Shown here in pieces: positions 8,752 through 18,417 of a DNA stretch of 64,000 bases (positions are counted from its first letter, which is position 1; the number at the start of each line of letters is the position of its first letter). The notes beneath the pieces were generated by a model. That model saw only the letters and a program-made list of their open reading frames with translations. It ran no database searches and had not been told where the DNA came from. The translations under genes and the position numbers were made by a program. This DNA is from Thiomicrorhabdus sp. Kp2 (lineage in GTDB: Bacteria; Pseudomonadota; Gammaproteobacteria; Thiomicrospirales; Thiomicrospiraceae): assembly GCF_000478585.1 (NCBI RefSeq), contig NZ_ARWI01000001.1, forward strand, positions 1 to 64,000. Direction: 5' to 3'.

Positions 8752-8889
8752 ATAGGCTATTTAAGTGTTCTCTATCGTAGTTTAAACTTTGAATCGTTGA
8801 TTTAATTTCATGCGAAAGTGCAAAATATATTTGTAAAAAATAGATAAAGAGAGTGTGTTATTAATATTTTAACTCGGCATTACCTTTGG

Positions 8890-10161
8890 TTGGCAGCTCT
8901 ATCCATACTGGCCGTTTGGCAGGCTTTAAGTATTCAAACCTGGCCAAAATCTTGGTTAACTCTCGTGCAATATGCCCCTTATGCAATTGTGTTTATAGGC
9001 GCTTTTGTTAGCTTGTGGTTAAATCGTATTCAGCCATTTTTGGTTTTAGTGACGGTGTTATTGGTTAATCTATTATTTGTTTACTTTGCACCCGCTGCAC
9101 AAATCTCTATTGCACAATCTATACTCTTTCCTGTTTTGAGTTTAATGCTACCTATTAACCTATTTTTATGGAGTTTACTGCCTGAAAAAGGGGTGCAAAA
9201 TCAAACTTATAACAGCATGATTTTGGCCCTGTTTTTTATTCAAGCCATGTTGGTTTATTGGTTGATGACAGAGTTACCTTTGCAATGGATTGAGGTAATT
9301 TCGCTGCCTGTGTTAGCTGATTCCAAGGTTTACCATCTCACTTTTGCAAGTTCTTTTAGCTTTTTGATTGCTGGGTTTGTGTTGTCTTTGAAGTTGAGTA
9401 AACAATCGCAGTTACGAGTCTTTAATCATGCCATTGTTTTTATCTTATTGCTAATGGCTTTTGCTTTGAACCAATATATGCAACCAGGGGTTTTGGCTTG
9501 GGTCTCCTCAGTGGTTGGTCTAATGGTCATTCTATCGTTGGTTTTTGATGCGCACCATATCGCCTATACCGATGAGTTAACGGGGTTGAAAGGTCGAAGA
9601 GCCTTAAATGAGTCATTTATGGGCTTAGGCAAGCGTTATGCTGTCGCCATGATTGATATTGACCATTTCAAACAATTTAATGATACCTATGGACATGACG
9701 TTGGCGATAAGGTGTTAAAGAGTGTAGCGGCTATTTTGAATAGTGTTTCAGGCGGTAAAGCGTACCGTTTTGGTGGTGAGGAGTTTACCTTGATATTTCC
9801 TGGAAAATCCGCCGAATCGGTTGTGCAAGAGCTAGAGCGTTTGCGAGTTGAGATCTCTCAAGAGGTGATTTATGTTGAGATGGCTGAGGCTAATCAAAAT
9901 ACAAAATCTAAAGCGAATAAAACGTTTAAAGAGGTGAATGTCACAATCAGTATTGGTGTGGCTGAACCTGATGCACAGTATTCAACGCCTGAGCAAGTGA
10001 TTAAGTTTGCCGATGAAGGGTTGTATAAAGCGAAAAAAGCAGGGCGTAACAAATTAATTGTATCAAATCTTAAAGTCGCCTCAGTTAACAAAACAAAGGT
10101 TAACAAAACAAGTGTTAGCAAAGCAAAAGCTAGAAAGCCCGCTGCGGTCAACAAAAGTTAA
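8890..10161 (+). CDS. Membrane diguanylate cyclase (GGDEF)
   Basis: About 423 residues. Roughly six to seven hydrophobic segments fill the first 215 residues. A GGDEF domain follows, with DELTGLKGRRAL, then MIDIDHFKQFNDTYGHDVGD, then the active-site loop GGEEF, so it should make c-di-GMP from two GTP. There is no RxxD product-inhibition site five residues before the loop (the sequence is SGGKAYRF). A Lys/Ala-rich tail with repeated NKTKV/SKAKA units follows the domain. The start is unsettled: TTG at 8890 has no ribosome site, whereas AAAGAGAG lies upstream of an in-frame ATT at 8860. The membrane signal sensed is unknown. Confidence 0.85.
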   Translation: MAALSILAVWQALSIQTWPKSWLTLVQYAPYAIVFIGAFVSLWLNRIQPFLVLVTVLLVNLLFVYFAPAAQISIAQSILFPVLSLMLPINLFLWSLLPEKGVQNQTYNSMILALFFIQAMLVYWLMTELPLQWIEVISLPVLADSKVYHLTFASSFSFLIAGFVLSLKLSKQSQLRVFNHAIVFILLLMAFALNQYMQPGVLAWVSSVVGLMVILSLVFDAHHIAYTDELTGLKGRRALNESFMGLGKRYAVAMIDIDHFKQFNDTYGHDVGDKVLKSVAAILNSVSGGKAYRFGGEEFTLIFPGKSAESVVQELERLRVEISQEVIYVEMAEANQNTKSKANKTFKEVNVTISIGVAEPDAQYSTPEQVIKFADEGLYKAKKAGRNKLIVSNLKVASVNKTKVNKTSVSKAKARKPAAVNKS

Positions 10162-10495
10162 ATCAACTCGTCGCTAGTGTCATTTTTTTTAAATAAGATT
10201 GGGTAAGCGTATTTTATGGTTGATAAAAAAACAATTAATCACAAAAGTATGAAGAGTTAAAAAATCTAATATCCACTTTGTGTGAACGAATGACTGTTTT
10301 AAATGTAATTGGTTATTTATTCTAAAGCTCTATAAATAAAGTGCTGATGACGCGAGTTAAAATGTTGGACTGGGTTTATCGAATCGTTTTTGTTCATTTT
10401 TAATTCTTCGTGCCTCAGCGTCTTCGTGGTTGATTTTTATAATACCGAAGAATCAATTACAGAATATGGATACCCATAAAATTAAAGGGAGTGCT
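10162..10495. other. Intergenic region with a dispersed repeat
   Basis: An AT-rich gap between the diguanylate cyclase and the FKBP gene. Apart from the repeat at 10402-10432 I see no gene or terminator. The frame of the FKBP gene is open back to 10430, inside the gap, but that is not its start. Confidence 0.6.
10402..10432. repeat. Dispersed 'TTCTTCGTGC..CTTCGTGGTT' repeat, copy B
   Basis: AATTCTTCGTGCC, then TCAGCG, then TCTTCGTGGTTG. It is a near-match to 3891-3924, in the same orientation, and ends 63 bases before the FKBP start. Confidence 0.55.
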
Positions 10496-10951
10496 ATGTC
10501 TAGCAAATCAAATACGGCTTTGCCTACAGTAGCTGAAAACAGTGAAATTGCCATTACATTTAAGCTTGAATTAGCTGACGGTACTTTAGTAGAAGCCTCA
10601 CCCGAAAATGAACCGTTTCGATTTACGATTGGGGATGGCACTTTTATTAATACGCTTGAAAACCTATTGGTTGGTTTGGAGTTAGGTACACAGGCTAGAC
10701 TGAGTTTGTCTCCCGAACGCGCGTTTGGAATGGCTGATTCCGAGAATTTTCAAACGATGCAACGTGCCGATTTTCCCGCAGACATGCCATTAGAAATAGG
10801 GCATGTTATTGGTTTTAATACACCAACGGGTGAAGAAATTCCAGGTACGATTCATGATGTGACGGAAAATGAAGTGGTGGTGGATTTTAACCACCCTCTA
10901 GCGGGTGCAGACGTTGTATTTACCGCTAAGATTGAAGAGATATTTAGTTAA
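10496..10951 (+). CDS. slpA: FKBP-type peptidyl-prolyl isomerase, SlpA type
   Basis: 151 residues from the ATG at 10496, chosen because AGGGAG lies six bases upstream; the frame is open further up but without a ribosome site. The FKBP core reads ITFKLELADGTLVE, then TIGDGTF, then LLVGLELGTQARLSLSPERAFG. An inserted flap resembles SlyD/SlpA, ending VVVDFNHPLAGADVVFTAKI. It lacks the His-rich metal-binding tail of SlyD, so SlpA (FkpB) fits best. It is a cytoplasmic foldase. A 16-bp sequence covering the last codons and stop is tandemly repeated downstream. Confidence 0.85.
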   Translation: MSSKSNTALPTVAENSEIAITFKLELADGTLVEASPENEPFRFTIGDGTFINTLENLLVGLELGTQARLSLSPERAFGMADSENFQTMQRADFPADMPLEIGHVIGFNTPTGEEIPGTIHDVTENEVVVDFNHPLAGADVVFTAKIEEIFS

Positions 10952-10982
10952 AGGGATATTTAGTTAAAGGGATATTTAGTTA
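10939..10982. repeat. Tandem 16-bp repeat over the slpA stop codon
   Basis: The unit GATATTTAGTTAAAGG occurs at 10939-10954 and 10955-10970, with 12 bases of a third at 10971-10982. The first unit includes the codons for Ile-Phe-Ser and the TAA stop. Confidence 0.9.
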
Positions 10983-11003
10983 ATAAAAGGCCGAGCGGTT
11001 TTA

Positions 11004-11279
11004 TTACTTTTGGTTCTGCTGTTCGTGATATTGCTTCATATGTCCTTCACTGCAAAAAGTGTCTTTACCATCAAAATAGGCTTCTGCTTGGGGTAAATGC
11101 ACACCGCATAACGCACAACGTACCATCTCTTCGGGTGGTTTTTCAGTAGCGTTGTTTTGTTGTTCTTGTTTTAATCTTTCTTGGCGTTGCTTTTCGCGAA
11201 TTTCAATAATTCGATTCAAAGTAAAACGCGCAATAAAATAAACTAAAACAATAAATAATAAAAAGACAATGGCTCTCAC
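11004..11279 (-). CDS. PP0621-like membrane-anchored zinc-ribbon protein
   Basis: 91 residues from a GTG at 11279, preferred over the TTG at 11285 because AAAGGG then sits six bases away. One N-terminal transmembrane segment (IVFLLFIVLVYFIARF) is followed by a charged coiled stretch (about residues 25-45). A C-terminal metal-binding motif has CALCGVHLP and CSEGH. This is the layout of the PP0621 family, whose function is not known. In several proteobacteria such genes lie near sensor kinases; here it stands alone between slpA and sucC. Confidence 0.75.
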   Translation of the reverse strand: MRAIVFLLFIVLVYFIARFTLNRIIEIREKQRQERLKQEQQNNATEKPPEEMVRCALCGVHLPQAEAYFDGKDTFCSEGHMKQYHEQQNQK

Positions 11280-11540
11280 AAACAACCCTTTAAGTTAATA
11301 AAAAACAGACAAGTGTGATGATTATAAAACGATTTGTTCGTTAACCGTAAAATATTCGGTTTTTAACCGCTTAAAGTCCATGAATCGCGCGAATAGTTAA
11401 TGCATTCAATGCCTAAAAATCATACAATAAAAGCAATTTTATTCTTTAAATAAAGAACCCCATTTTTACCCATTTTAAATTTATTCTCAGCTAGGTGATT
11501 TGCTTAAAAATCTGAGATAAATCGATAGAGAAATATTTCC

Positions 11541-12704
11541 ATGAATTTACATGAATATCAGTCAAAAGCCTTGTTTTCAGAATATGGCATTGGTGTGCCA
11601 CAAGGGCAGTTGATTACTAAGTTAGAGCAGTTAGATTCTGCATTAGATGCCGTTGGTGACAACGCATGGGTTGTTAAGGCTCAGATTCACGCAGGGGCTC
11701 GTGGTAAAGCGGGTGGTGTTAAGTTAGTTACCAACCGAGAAGAAGCTAAACAAGTTGCGAGTGAGTTACTGGGTGGCAAGCTCGCTACTATTCAAACGGC
11801 GGGTAAAGAGTTACCCATTAATAGCCTTTTGATTGAACAAACTTTAAATATTGAAGAAGAGCTGTATTTAAGTTTAGTGGTTGACCGTGTTACTCGTACC
11901 CATACATTTGTCATTTCTGCCGCTGGTGGAATGGATATTGAAGCGGTTGCAGAAGAAACACCAGAGAAAATTTTAAGTGTGCACATAGACCCTACCGTGG
12001 GTGTGATGCCTTACCAGTGTCGTGAAGTAGGTTTTGCTTTAGGTTTAACGGGAGATGCTTTTAAACAAATGGGTCAGTTAATGACGCGTTTTTATAAGTT
12101 AGCGATAGATAAAGATATTTCTCAGTTAGAGATTAATCCACTGGTTAGAACGGCAGATAACGAACTTATTGCTTTAGATGCTAAAGTCAATATTGATTCT
12201 AATGCACTTTACAGACAACCAGGCCTGGTAGAACTGCGTGACTTCTCTCAAGAAGATGAGCGTGAAGCTAAAGCGTCTGAGTATCAGTTAAACTACATTG
12301 CTTTAGACGGTGATATTGGTTGTATGGTTAACGGTGCAGGGTTAGCGATGGCAACCATGGATTTAATTAAACTCAATGGTGGTGAGCCAGCTAACTTCTT
12401 AGACGTTGGTGGAGGCGCTACACCTGAGCGTGTGGCTGAAGCCTTTAAATTGATTTTATCTTCATCAGAAGTGAAGTCGATTCTAGTGAATATTTTTGGT
12501 GGTATCGTCCGTTGTGATTTGATTGCGGAAGGTATTATCCAAGCGGTTCAAGAAGTCGGGTTAAATATTCCAGTGGTGGTTCGTCTAGAGGGAACCAATG
12601 TTGAGTTAGGTAGAGAGATTTTAGCTAACAGTGATTTAAGCATTATTACCGCAGACGGTTTAGCCGATGCAGCGCGTAAAGTTGTAGAAGTGGCAGGAGC
12701 ATAA
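11541..12704 (+). CDS. sucC: Succinate-CoA ligase (ADP-forming), beta subunit
   Basis: 387 residues, essentially the same length as E. coli SucC. An N-terminal ATP-grasp domain ([37 protein letters not shown]) precedes the CoA-ligase domain ([32 protein letters not shown]). With SucD it interconverts succinyl-CoA and succinate with substrate-level phosphorylation in the citric acid cycle. It lies five bases upstream of sucD, and no oxoglutarate dehydrogenase genes are adjacent. A palindrome copy (12218-12229) reads Gln-Pro-Gly-Leu-Val-Glu. Confidence 0.97.
   Translation: MNLHEYQSKALFSEYGIGVPQGQLITKLEQLDSALDAVGDNAWVVKAQIHAGARGKAGGVKLVTNREEAKQVASELLGGKLATIQTAGKELPINSLLIEQTLNIEEELYLSLVVDRVTRTHTFVISAAGGMDIEAVAEETPEKILSVHIDPTVGVMPYQCREVGFALGLTGDAFKQMGQLMTRFYKLAIDKDISQLEINPLVRTADNELIALDAKVNIDSNALYRQPGLVELRDFSQEDEREAKASEYQLNYIALDGDIGCMVNGAGLAMATMDLIKLNGGEPANFLDVGGGATPERVAEAFKLILSSSEVKSILVNIFGGIVRCDLIAEGIIQAVQEVGLNIPVVVRLEGTNVELGREILANSDLSIITADGLADAARKVVEVAGA
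12218..12229. repeat. 12-bp iterated palindrome, copy 7 (inside sucC)
   Basis: A perfect copy, read as Pro-Gly-Leu-Val in sucC. Confidence 0.9.
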
Positions 12705-12709
12705 TTTAG

Positions 12710-13591
12710 ATGAGTATTTTAATTGATAGCAATACTAAGGTTATCTGCCAAGGTTTTACAGGGAAGCAAGGAACATTTCACTCAGAACAAGCGATTGCTT
12801 ACGGCACAAAAATGGTCGGTGGCGTTACGCCAGGTAAAGGGGGGCAAACCCATTTAGGTCTTCCTGTTTTTAATACGGTTGCCGAAGCGGTTGAACAAGC
12901 GGGCGCAGAGGCATCTATGATTTATGTGCCGCCTGCGTTTGCGGCAGACTCTATTATTGAAGCGATTGCCGCGGGTATTAAAGTCATTACCTGTATTACA
13001 GAAGGTATTCCCGTTGCAGATATGCTTAAAGTACGTGCGGTTTTAGAAAAGTCAGATGCGTATTTAATCGGGCCTAACTGCCCAGGGTTAATCACGCCAG
13101 GTGATGGAATGGAAGGCTGTAAGATTGGGATTATGCCAGGGCATATTCATTTGCCAGGTAAAATCGGTATTGTTTCTCGTTCAGGAACCTTAACCTATGA
13201 AGCGGTTCACCAAACTACACAAAATGGCTTAGGGCAATCGACTTGTGTGGGCATTGGTGGAGACCCAATTCAGGGTATGAACTTTATTGACTGCTTACGT
13301 CTGTTTCAAGAAGATCCACAAACCCAAGGTATTATTATGGTGGGTGAAATTGGTGGTCAAGCTGAAGAGGATGCTGCTGAGTTTATTAAAGCCAATGTGA
13401 CTAAACCTGTTGTGGCGTACATTGCGGGTGTAACCGCACCTGCTGGTAAACGTATGGGGCATGCTGGAGCTATTGTAAGTGGTGGCAAGGGAACGGCCGA
13501 AGCTAAATTTGCTGCACTTGAAGAGGCGGGGGTAACGGTTGTACGTTCACCTGCTGATTTAGGTGCCGCAATGAAAGAGCAACTGGCTTAA
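12710..13591 (+). CDS. sucD: Succinate-CoA ligase (ADP-forming), alpha subunit
   Basis: 293 residues. The N-terminal CoA-binding Rossmann domain shows [16 protein letters not shown] and [14 protein letters not shown]. The active-site His that is phosphorylated is in [17 protein letters not shown]. It is the partner of SucC, with start and stop separated by five bases, so the pair is surely co-transcribed. After the stop I see no strong terminator; a one-mismatch palindrome (13746-13757) lies in the gap before nadE. Confidence 0.97.
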   Translation: MSILIDSNTKVICQGFTGKQGTFHSEQAIAYGTKMVGGVTPGKGGQTHLGLPVFNTVAEAVEQAGAEASMIYVPPAFAADSIIEAIAAGIKVITCITEGIPVADMLKVRAVLEKSDAYLIGPNCPGLITPGDGMEGCKIGIMPGHIHLPGKIGIVSRSGTLTYEAVHQTTQNGLGQSTCVGIGGDPIQGMNFIDCLRLFQEDPQTQGIIMVGEIGGQAEEDAAEFIKANVTKPVVAYIAGVTAPAGKRMGHAGAIVSGGKGTAEAKFAALEEAGVTVVRSPADLGAAMKEQLA

Positions 13592-13791
13592 TTCTTTTTA
13601 AACAAAATAGAAACCAAAACTGGGCAGAGTAAACTGTTTGCTTTGTTCAGATAAATGTCGGTTTACAAACCTAAATAAACAAAAGCAAACGATCTATTTA
13701 CTGTGATTACTGTAAAGGGTTTAGTAAAACTTTGCAGTAAAACTTACCAGGCCTGTTTGTATTCTTCTCATCGCAAAAAAAGAGATTCTCA

Positions 13792-15420
13792 ATGACTCAA
13801 AATGTAACCGTTGTTATGGGACAAATCGACCCAATTGTGGGCGATATTTCGGGTAATGTTGATTTGATTGTGGCCGCCGCAAAACGCGCCAGAAAAGAAC
13901 TTTCTGCAGATATTATTGTCTTTCCTGAAATGACTATTACGGGTTACCCGCCAGAAGATTTATTACTACGAGAAGGGCTTTACGCTCAAGTTAATCAAGC
14001 ATTAAGTCGTCTCTGTGAAGAGTTATCAGATATTGTATGTGTGGTGGGTTATCCCATGATGGATGAACTTGGTGAGCGCTTTAATATGGCTGCTTGGATT
14101 GAAAACGGTATGATTCAAGCCAGTTACATTAAACAGAACCTGCCTAACTACAGTGTGTTTGATGAGCAGCGTTATTTTACGGCTGGTCATAATCCTTGTG
14201 TCGTTGAGTACAAAGGGATTCACTTTGGCATCTTAATTTGTGAGGATATTTGGAAAATCACGCCTTGTACTCAAGCTAAAGAAGCGGGTGCGGATGTGAT
14301 TCTTAACTTAAATGCCTCGCCTTTCTCTGAAGAGAAACATCAAGATCGAATAGCGACTTTACAGCGACGTGTTGATGAGATTAAAAAGCCGATTATCTAT
14401 GTCAATCAAGTCGGTGGACAGGATGATTTGGTGTTTGATGGTGGCTCTTTTGCGATGTGTGCTGAAGGTGATGTCTGTGTTCAGGCGCCAGAGTTTAAAA
14501 CCGATTTAACCCCTGTTAATCTCGTTAAACAAGCGGATTCTGTGGTGATACTTGAAGGCGTAAAAGCACCGTTATTTGAGGGTGAAGCACGTATTTACGA
14601 AGCACTGAAAATGGGGGTAAAAGACTATGTGGTTAAGAACGGTTTTCCTGGGGTAATATTGGGATTATCAGGTGGTATTGATTCCGCATTAACTCTGGCG
14701 ATAGCGGTGGATGCGTTAGGAGCAGATAAGGTTGAGGCGGTAATGATGCCTTTCCGTTACACCGCTGAAATCAGTAAAGAAGATGCCGCTCAGCAAGCGA
14801 CTACATTAGGTATTCAGTACCAATCGATTCCTATCGAAAACATGTACTCGGCGTTTGAAGCTGCGCTTGCAAGCAGTTTTGAAGGCAAAGAGGCGGATTT
14901 AACCGAAGAAAATTTACAGGCTCGTATTCGCGGTACTCTGTTAATGGCGATTTCAAATAAGTCAGGTAAGATGGTTTTAGCGACCAGTAATAAGAGTGAA
15001 GTGGCGGTTGGCTATTCAACACTTTATGGCGATATGGTCGGTGGATTTTCACCGCTTAAAGATGTGCCTAAAACTTTAGTTTATCGTTTAGCGGAGTATC
15101 GAAACTCTTTGTCGGAGTGTATTCCTGAACGTGTTATCACTCGTCCACCGTCTGCAGAATTACGTCCAGATCAATTAGATCAAGACTCTTTGCCAGATTA
15201 CGATGTGTTAGATGCCATTATCAAACATTACGTTAAGTTAGATAAGACGCCAGACGAAATTATTGCAATGGGCTATCAAGAAGGTGAAGTGCGTAAAGTG
15301 ATTCGTTTAATTGAACGAAGTGAGTACAAGCGTCGTCAGTCGGCACCTGGCATTAAAATTACCCAACGTGCCTTTGGTCGTGATAGACGTTACCCAATTA
15401 CCAGTCATTATTCGGAATAA
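13792..15420 (+). CDS. nadE: NAD+ synthase, glutamine-hydrolysing
   Basis: 542 residues in two domains. The N-terminal nitrilase-type glutaminase has the catalytic triad Glu46 (FPEMTITG), Lys114 (IKQNLPNY) and Cys150 (ILICEDIW). The C-terminal synthetase domain has the ATP pyrophosphatase loop LGLSGGIDSAL. The enzyme makes NAD+ from nicotinic acid adenine dinucleotide, with ammonia channelled from glutamine. nadC for the same pathway lies about 5 kb away on the other strand. The gene is followed by a strong terminator. Confidence 0.95.
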   Translation: MTQNVTVVMGQIDPIVGDISGNVDLIVAAAKRARKELSADIIVFPEMTITGYPPEDLLLREGLYAQVNQALSRLCEELSDIVCVVGYPMMDELGERFNMAAWIENGMIQASYIKQNLPNYSVFDEQRYFTAGHNPCVVEYKGIHFGILICEDIWKITPCTQAKEAGADVILNLNASPFSEEKHQDRIATLQRRVDEIKKPIIYVNQVGGQDDLVFDGGSFAMCAEGDVCVQAPEFKTDLTPVNLVKQADSVVILEGVKAPLFEGEARIYEALKMGVKDYVVKNGFPGVILGLSGGIDSALTLAIAVDALGADKVEAVMMPFRYTAEISKEDAAQQATTLGIQYQSIPIENMYSAFEAALASSFEGKEADLTEENLQARIRGTLLMAISNKSGKMVLATSNKSEVAVGYSTLYGDMVGGFSPLKDVPKTLVYRLAEYRNSLSECIPERVITRPPSAELRPDQLDQDSLPDYDVLDAIIKHYVKLDKTPDEIIAMGYQEGEVRKVIRLIERSEYKRRQSAPGIKITQRAFGRDRRYPITSHYSE

Positions 15421-15442
15421 CGAATAAATAGGGCATAAAAAA

Positions 15443-15467
15443 AGCGACTTTTATAAGTCGCTTTTTT
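15443..15467. terminator. Bidirectional intrinsic terminator between nadE and bamD
   Basis: The stem AGCGACTT/AAGTCGCT with a TTAT loop has A-run and T-run flanks, so it can serve both converging genes. Confidence 0.88.
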
Positions 15468-15495
15468 ATTGTACTGATGATATTAAATGGTTTAG

Positions 15496-16365
15496 TTAAA
15501 ACCAACCATCAAACATACCAGTAAAGCTTGACCACCAAGAGCTGTCTTCTTTCTTTTTAGGTGTGTTTGGCTTCTCGCTGTTAGTTGCTTGGCTTGAACC
15601 AAAGTCAATATTAATGGCTTCTTGCTCAGCATTTTTGTTCAATTCATAGACACGCTTAATATCTTCAGCGGTTTCAGTCATTCCTAACTTGCTGTAGGAG
15701 TTTTCTAAGATTTCGAGTGCCTTAATGGTGACTGAGGCTTGTGGAAAGTTTTCTAGAATGTATTTTGCGCGGTTAGCCGAAGCCAAATAGGCTTGTTTGT
15801 TGTAGTAAAAGTTAGCGACTTTTACTTCATGTCTGGCCATTTGATTACGCAATATAATTAAACGTTTGCTTGCCGCCGTGGCGTATTTGCTATCAGGGAA
15901 TTGGTTTAATAATTCACTGTAGTAGCCATAAGCACGTTTTGCAGATTTTACATCGCGGGTTGCAGGGTCGGTGATATAGTTATCTAACCAGCTACGAATA
16001 ATAGAATCTGCCGATAAGGCTTTTAAATAATAGGCATAAGCGAGTTGTTTATGTTTTGGAAACAGTCTAATAAACTCATCTAACTCAACAATGGCTGATT
16101 CAGGCTCATCATATCGGTAGTAGGCGTAAGCTAATTCAAGGTGTGTCTGTTCTGCATAGCGGCCATAAGGGAAATACGCTTTTAACTTTTCATAGTTTTG
16201 AATGGCTGTGTCCCACTGTTGATCTTGAAAAGCTTCAGTTGCATCAGTATAAAACTCTTCTACCGTCTTATCATCATCTGGTTTTTCAATTAATCCATTT
16301 AGGGTGGAGCAGCCTTGTAAACTCAGGCTTGAAACTAACATTAAGGATAGTAGCGTTTTTTTCAT
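15496..16365 (-). CDS. bamD: Outer membrane protein assembly factor BamD
   Basis: 289 residues. A type II signal peptide has lipobox LQGC at residues 16-19. Five TPR-like repeats follow (for example DQQWDTAIQNYEKLKAYFPYGRYAEQ and EPESAIVELDEFIRLFPKH), the BamD/ComL fold. It is an essential lipoprotein of the BAM complex that inserts beta-barrel proteins in the outer membrane. The C-terminal 40 residues are longer than the core of the family and Ser/Lys-rich. It is divergent from rluD, an arrangement common in gammaproteobacteria. Confidence 0.94.
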   Translation of the reverse strand: MKKTLLSLMLVSSLSLQGCSTLNGLIEKPDDDKTVEEFYTDATEAFQDQQWDTAIQNYEKLKAYFPYGRYAEQTHLELAYAYYRYDEPESAIVELDEFIRLFPKHKQLAYAYYLKALSADSIIRSWLDNYITDPATRDVKSAKRAYGYYSELLNQFPDSKYATAASKRLIILRNQMARHEVKVANFYYNKQAYLASANRAKYILENFPQASVTIKALEILENSYSKLGMTETAEDIKRVYELNKNAEQEAINIDFGSSQATNSEKPNTPKKKEDSSWWSSFTGMFDGWF

Positions 16366-16551
16366 GTTTGTTCGGTACTCTTAGGTACAATAGGCGTTAA
16401 AATTGTCAATAATTGTATCACAAATATTGCATATTCAATGATTGCCTTTGCATAAAAACACCGCTGTGATAATTGCTTGCTCTGAGCGTATTTATTGGGT
16501 GTAAAATGACTCAGGCAAATAAGACGGTATATAAGAAGTAAAGGTAACCTT

Positions 16552-17595
16552 TTGACAACACAAACACTCACAGCCAATATTCCACACGAAGCCCTAGGTG
16601 AACGCCTTGATGTGGCATTATGCCCACTATTTTCTGATTACTCGCGCAACCGCATTCAGCAATGGATCAAAGACGGTAATGTAAAGTTAGATGGTGAGGT
16701 TTGGAAAAAGCCAAAACTGACTGTCTTAGGTGGTGAAAAGGTAGAGTTGATTGCTGAAATTGAAAATACAACCGAAATTCCAGCGCAAGAAATTGAATTA
16801 GATGTGGTTTATGAAGATGATTCGATTATGGTGATTAATAAACCACCAGGCCTGGTGGTTCACCCAGGAGCAGGCAATCCTGATGGTACCTTAATGAATG
16901 CGCTATTGTTCTATAACCCAGCCTTACGTGAAGTGCCTAGAGCAGGTATTGTGCACCGTTTAGATAAAGATACCTCTGGTTTAATGGTGGTGGCAAAAAC
17001 CATTCAAGCGCAAACTAGCTTGGTTGATCAGTTACAACGCCATGAAGTAGAGCGTATTTATGATGCGGTTGTGGTGGGCAAGTTAGCGCGAGGTGGAACC
17101 GTTGATAAAGCGATTGGTCGCAGTCCTTCTGACAGAAAAAAGATGGCGGTACGAGCCTTTGGTGGTAAAGAAGCGGTTTCGCATTATCGTGTACTAGAAC
17201 ATTTTAGAGAACACACTCGTGTGCGTGTTAAGTTAGAAACTGGGCGTACTCACCAAATACGTGTGCATATGGCGCATTTAGGTTATCCGTTGGTAGGTGA
17301 TCCTGTTTATGGATCTCGTTTTAGAATTCCTAAAAAGATGCATGAAGAGTTTGTACAATTCTTGCGTGGTTTTCATCGTCAAGCGTTACATGCTGGCGCT
17401 TTAAGTTTAAAGCACCCAGTAACAGGTAAAACCTTGAAGTGGAAGGCTGCTATGCCTGATGATTTGTTTGAATTGGTTGATGTGTTGCGTGAAGACCTTG
17501 AACTTTATGAATCTCAACAGCTGGGTTATGACGAGTTTGATTATGATTATGGTGTTGAGGTAGAGTGGGTCACAGATGAAGATATTCCCGATTAA
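16552..17595 (+). CDS. rluD: 23S rRNA pseudouridine(1911/1915/1917) synthase RluD
   Basis: 347 residues from a TTG with AAAGG eight bases upstream. An N-terminal S4 domain (ERLDVAL, then SRNRIQQWIKDGNVKLDG) precedes the RluA-type core with catalytic HRLDKDTSGLMV, Asp at about 138. The segment RVHMAHLGYPLVGDPVYG is typical of RluD. It modifies helix 69 of 23S rRNA. It is followed 31 bases later by pgeF, the usual gammaproteobacterial neighbour. The palindrome at 16845-16856 reads Pro-Gly-Leu-Val in the conserved NKPPGLVVHPG block. Confidence 0.94.
   Translation: MTTQTLTANIPHEALGERLDVALCPLFSDYSRNRIQQWIKDGNVKLDGEVWKKPKLTVLGGEKVELIAEIENTTEIPAQEIELDVVYEDDSIMVINKPPGLVVHPGAGNPDGTLMNALLFYNPALREVPRAGIVHRLDKDTSGLMVVAKTIQAQTSLVDQLQRHEVERIYDAVVVGKLARGGTVDKAIGRSPSDRKKMAVRAFGGKEAVSHYRVLEHFREHTRVRVKLETGRTHQIRVHMAHLGYPLVGDPVYGSRFRIPKKMHEEFVQFLRGFHRQALHAGALSLKHPVTGKTLKWKAAMPDDLFELVDVLREDLELYESQQLGYDEFDYDYGVEVEWVTDEDIPD
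16845..16856. repeat. 12-bp iterated palindrome, copy 8 (inside rluD)
   Basis: A perfect copy, in a 20-bp perfect palindrome AACCACCAGGCCTGGTGGTT (16841-16860), read as Pro-Pro-Gly-Leu-Val-Val. Confidence 0.9.
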
Positions 17596-17626
17596 TTGAG
17601 CAAAGTTTTCAAAAGGTTTTTCAGTT

Positions 17627-18379
17627 ATGTTTATCAGTCCAAATTGGCCCGTACCTAAAAATATCAAGGCTTTTTGTACGACTCGTAAAGGTGGGGAGAG
17701 CAAAAGACCTTTTGATTCTTTTAACTTGGCAACTCATGTCGAAGATGATTTAAATACGGTTTTACAAAATCGTCAATTGCTGCAAGAAGTCGCCCACCTT
17801 CCTTCAACGCCCATTTGGTTAAATCAACAGCATACCGATAGAGCTATCTCCTTAGTAGCGGATTCTGAATTCACTCAGCCACCTATTGCGGACGCCAGTT
17901 GGGCACAAACGCCAGATGTGGTTTGCGTGGTTATGACGGCAGACTGTTTGCCTATTTTAATCACCGATATGGATGGCACTTGCGTGGCCGCAATTCATGC
18001 AGGTTGGAAAGGTTTAGCGGATAGGATTGTTAGCAAAACCATAAAAGACCTACCTGTTGAACCCGAAAAATTAATGGCTTGGGTTGGTCCAGCTATCTCT
18101 CAACAGCATTTTGAAGTAGGTCAAGATGTGTTTGATGCGTTTATTGCAAAGGATATGAAACATAAAGCTTATTTTGAAATAAAAGAGCAAGCCGAAAATA
18201 AATATCTTGCTGACTTACCAGGCCTGGTAACTTCAGAATTGAATGCGTTAGGTGTTAATGACGTTTATCAAAGTGGATTATGCTCTTACGATGATGAAGA
18301 GCATTTTTACTCTTACCGAAGAGACGGTAAAACAGGGCGTATGGCCTCACTGATTTGGATTGAAAAGCCAACTGAATAA
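17627..18379 (+). CDS. pgeF: Purine nucleoside phosphorylase / polyphenol oxidase family protein PgeF
   Basis: 250 residues of the YfiH/DUF152 family. Conserved metal-site blocks are LNQQHTD, MTADCLPIL and AAIHAGWKGLA, then GLCSYDDEEHFYSYRRDG. Family members were described as laccase-like, as purine nucleoside phosphorylases, and as editing peptidoglycan precursors; which applies here is not visible. It is directly downstream of rluD and probably co-transcribed. The palindrome at 18217-18228 reads Leu-Pro-Gly-Leu-Val-Thr. Confidence 0.9.
   Translation: MFISPNWPVPKNIKAFCTTRKGGESKRPFDSFNLATHVEDDLNTVLQNRQLLQEVAHLPSTPIWLNQQHTDRAISLVADSEFTQPPIADASWAQTPDVVCVVMTADCLPILITDMDGTCVAAIHAGWKGLADRIVSKTIKDLPVEPEKLMAWVGPAISQQHFEVGQDVFDAFIAKDMKHKAYFEIKEQAENKYLADLPGLVTSELNALGVNDVYQSGLCSYDDEEHFYSYRRDGKTGRMASLIWIEKPTE
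18217..18228. repeat. 12-bp iterated palindrome, copy 9 (inside pgeF)
   Basis: A perfect copy with full 16-mer TTACCAGGCCTGGTAA, read as Leu-Pro-Gly-Leu-Val-Thr. Confidence 0.9.
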
Positions 18380-18417
18380 CAAGCGTTAAAAGGAAGTTAG
18401 CGAATAATCAATGCGTT

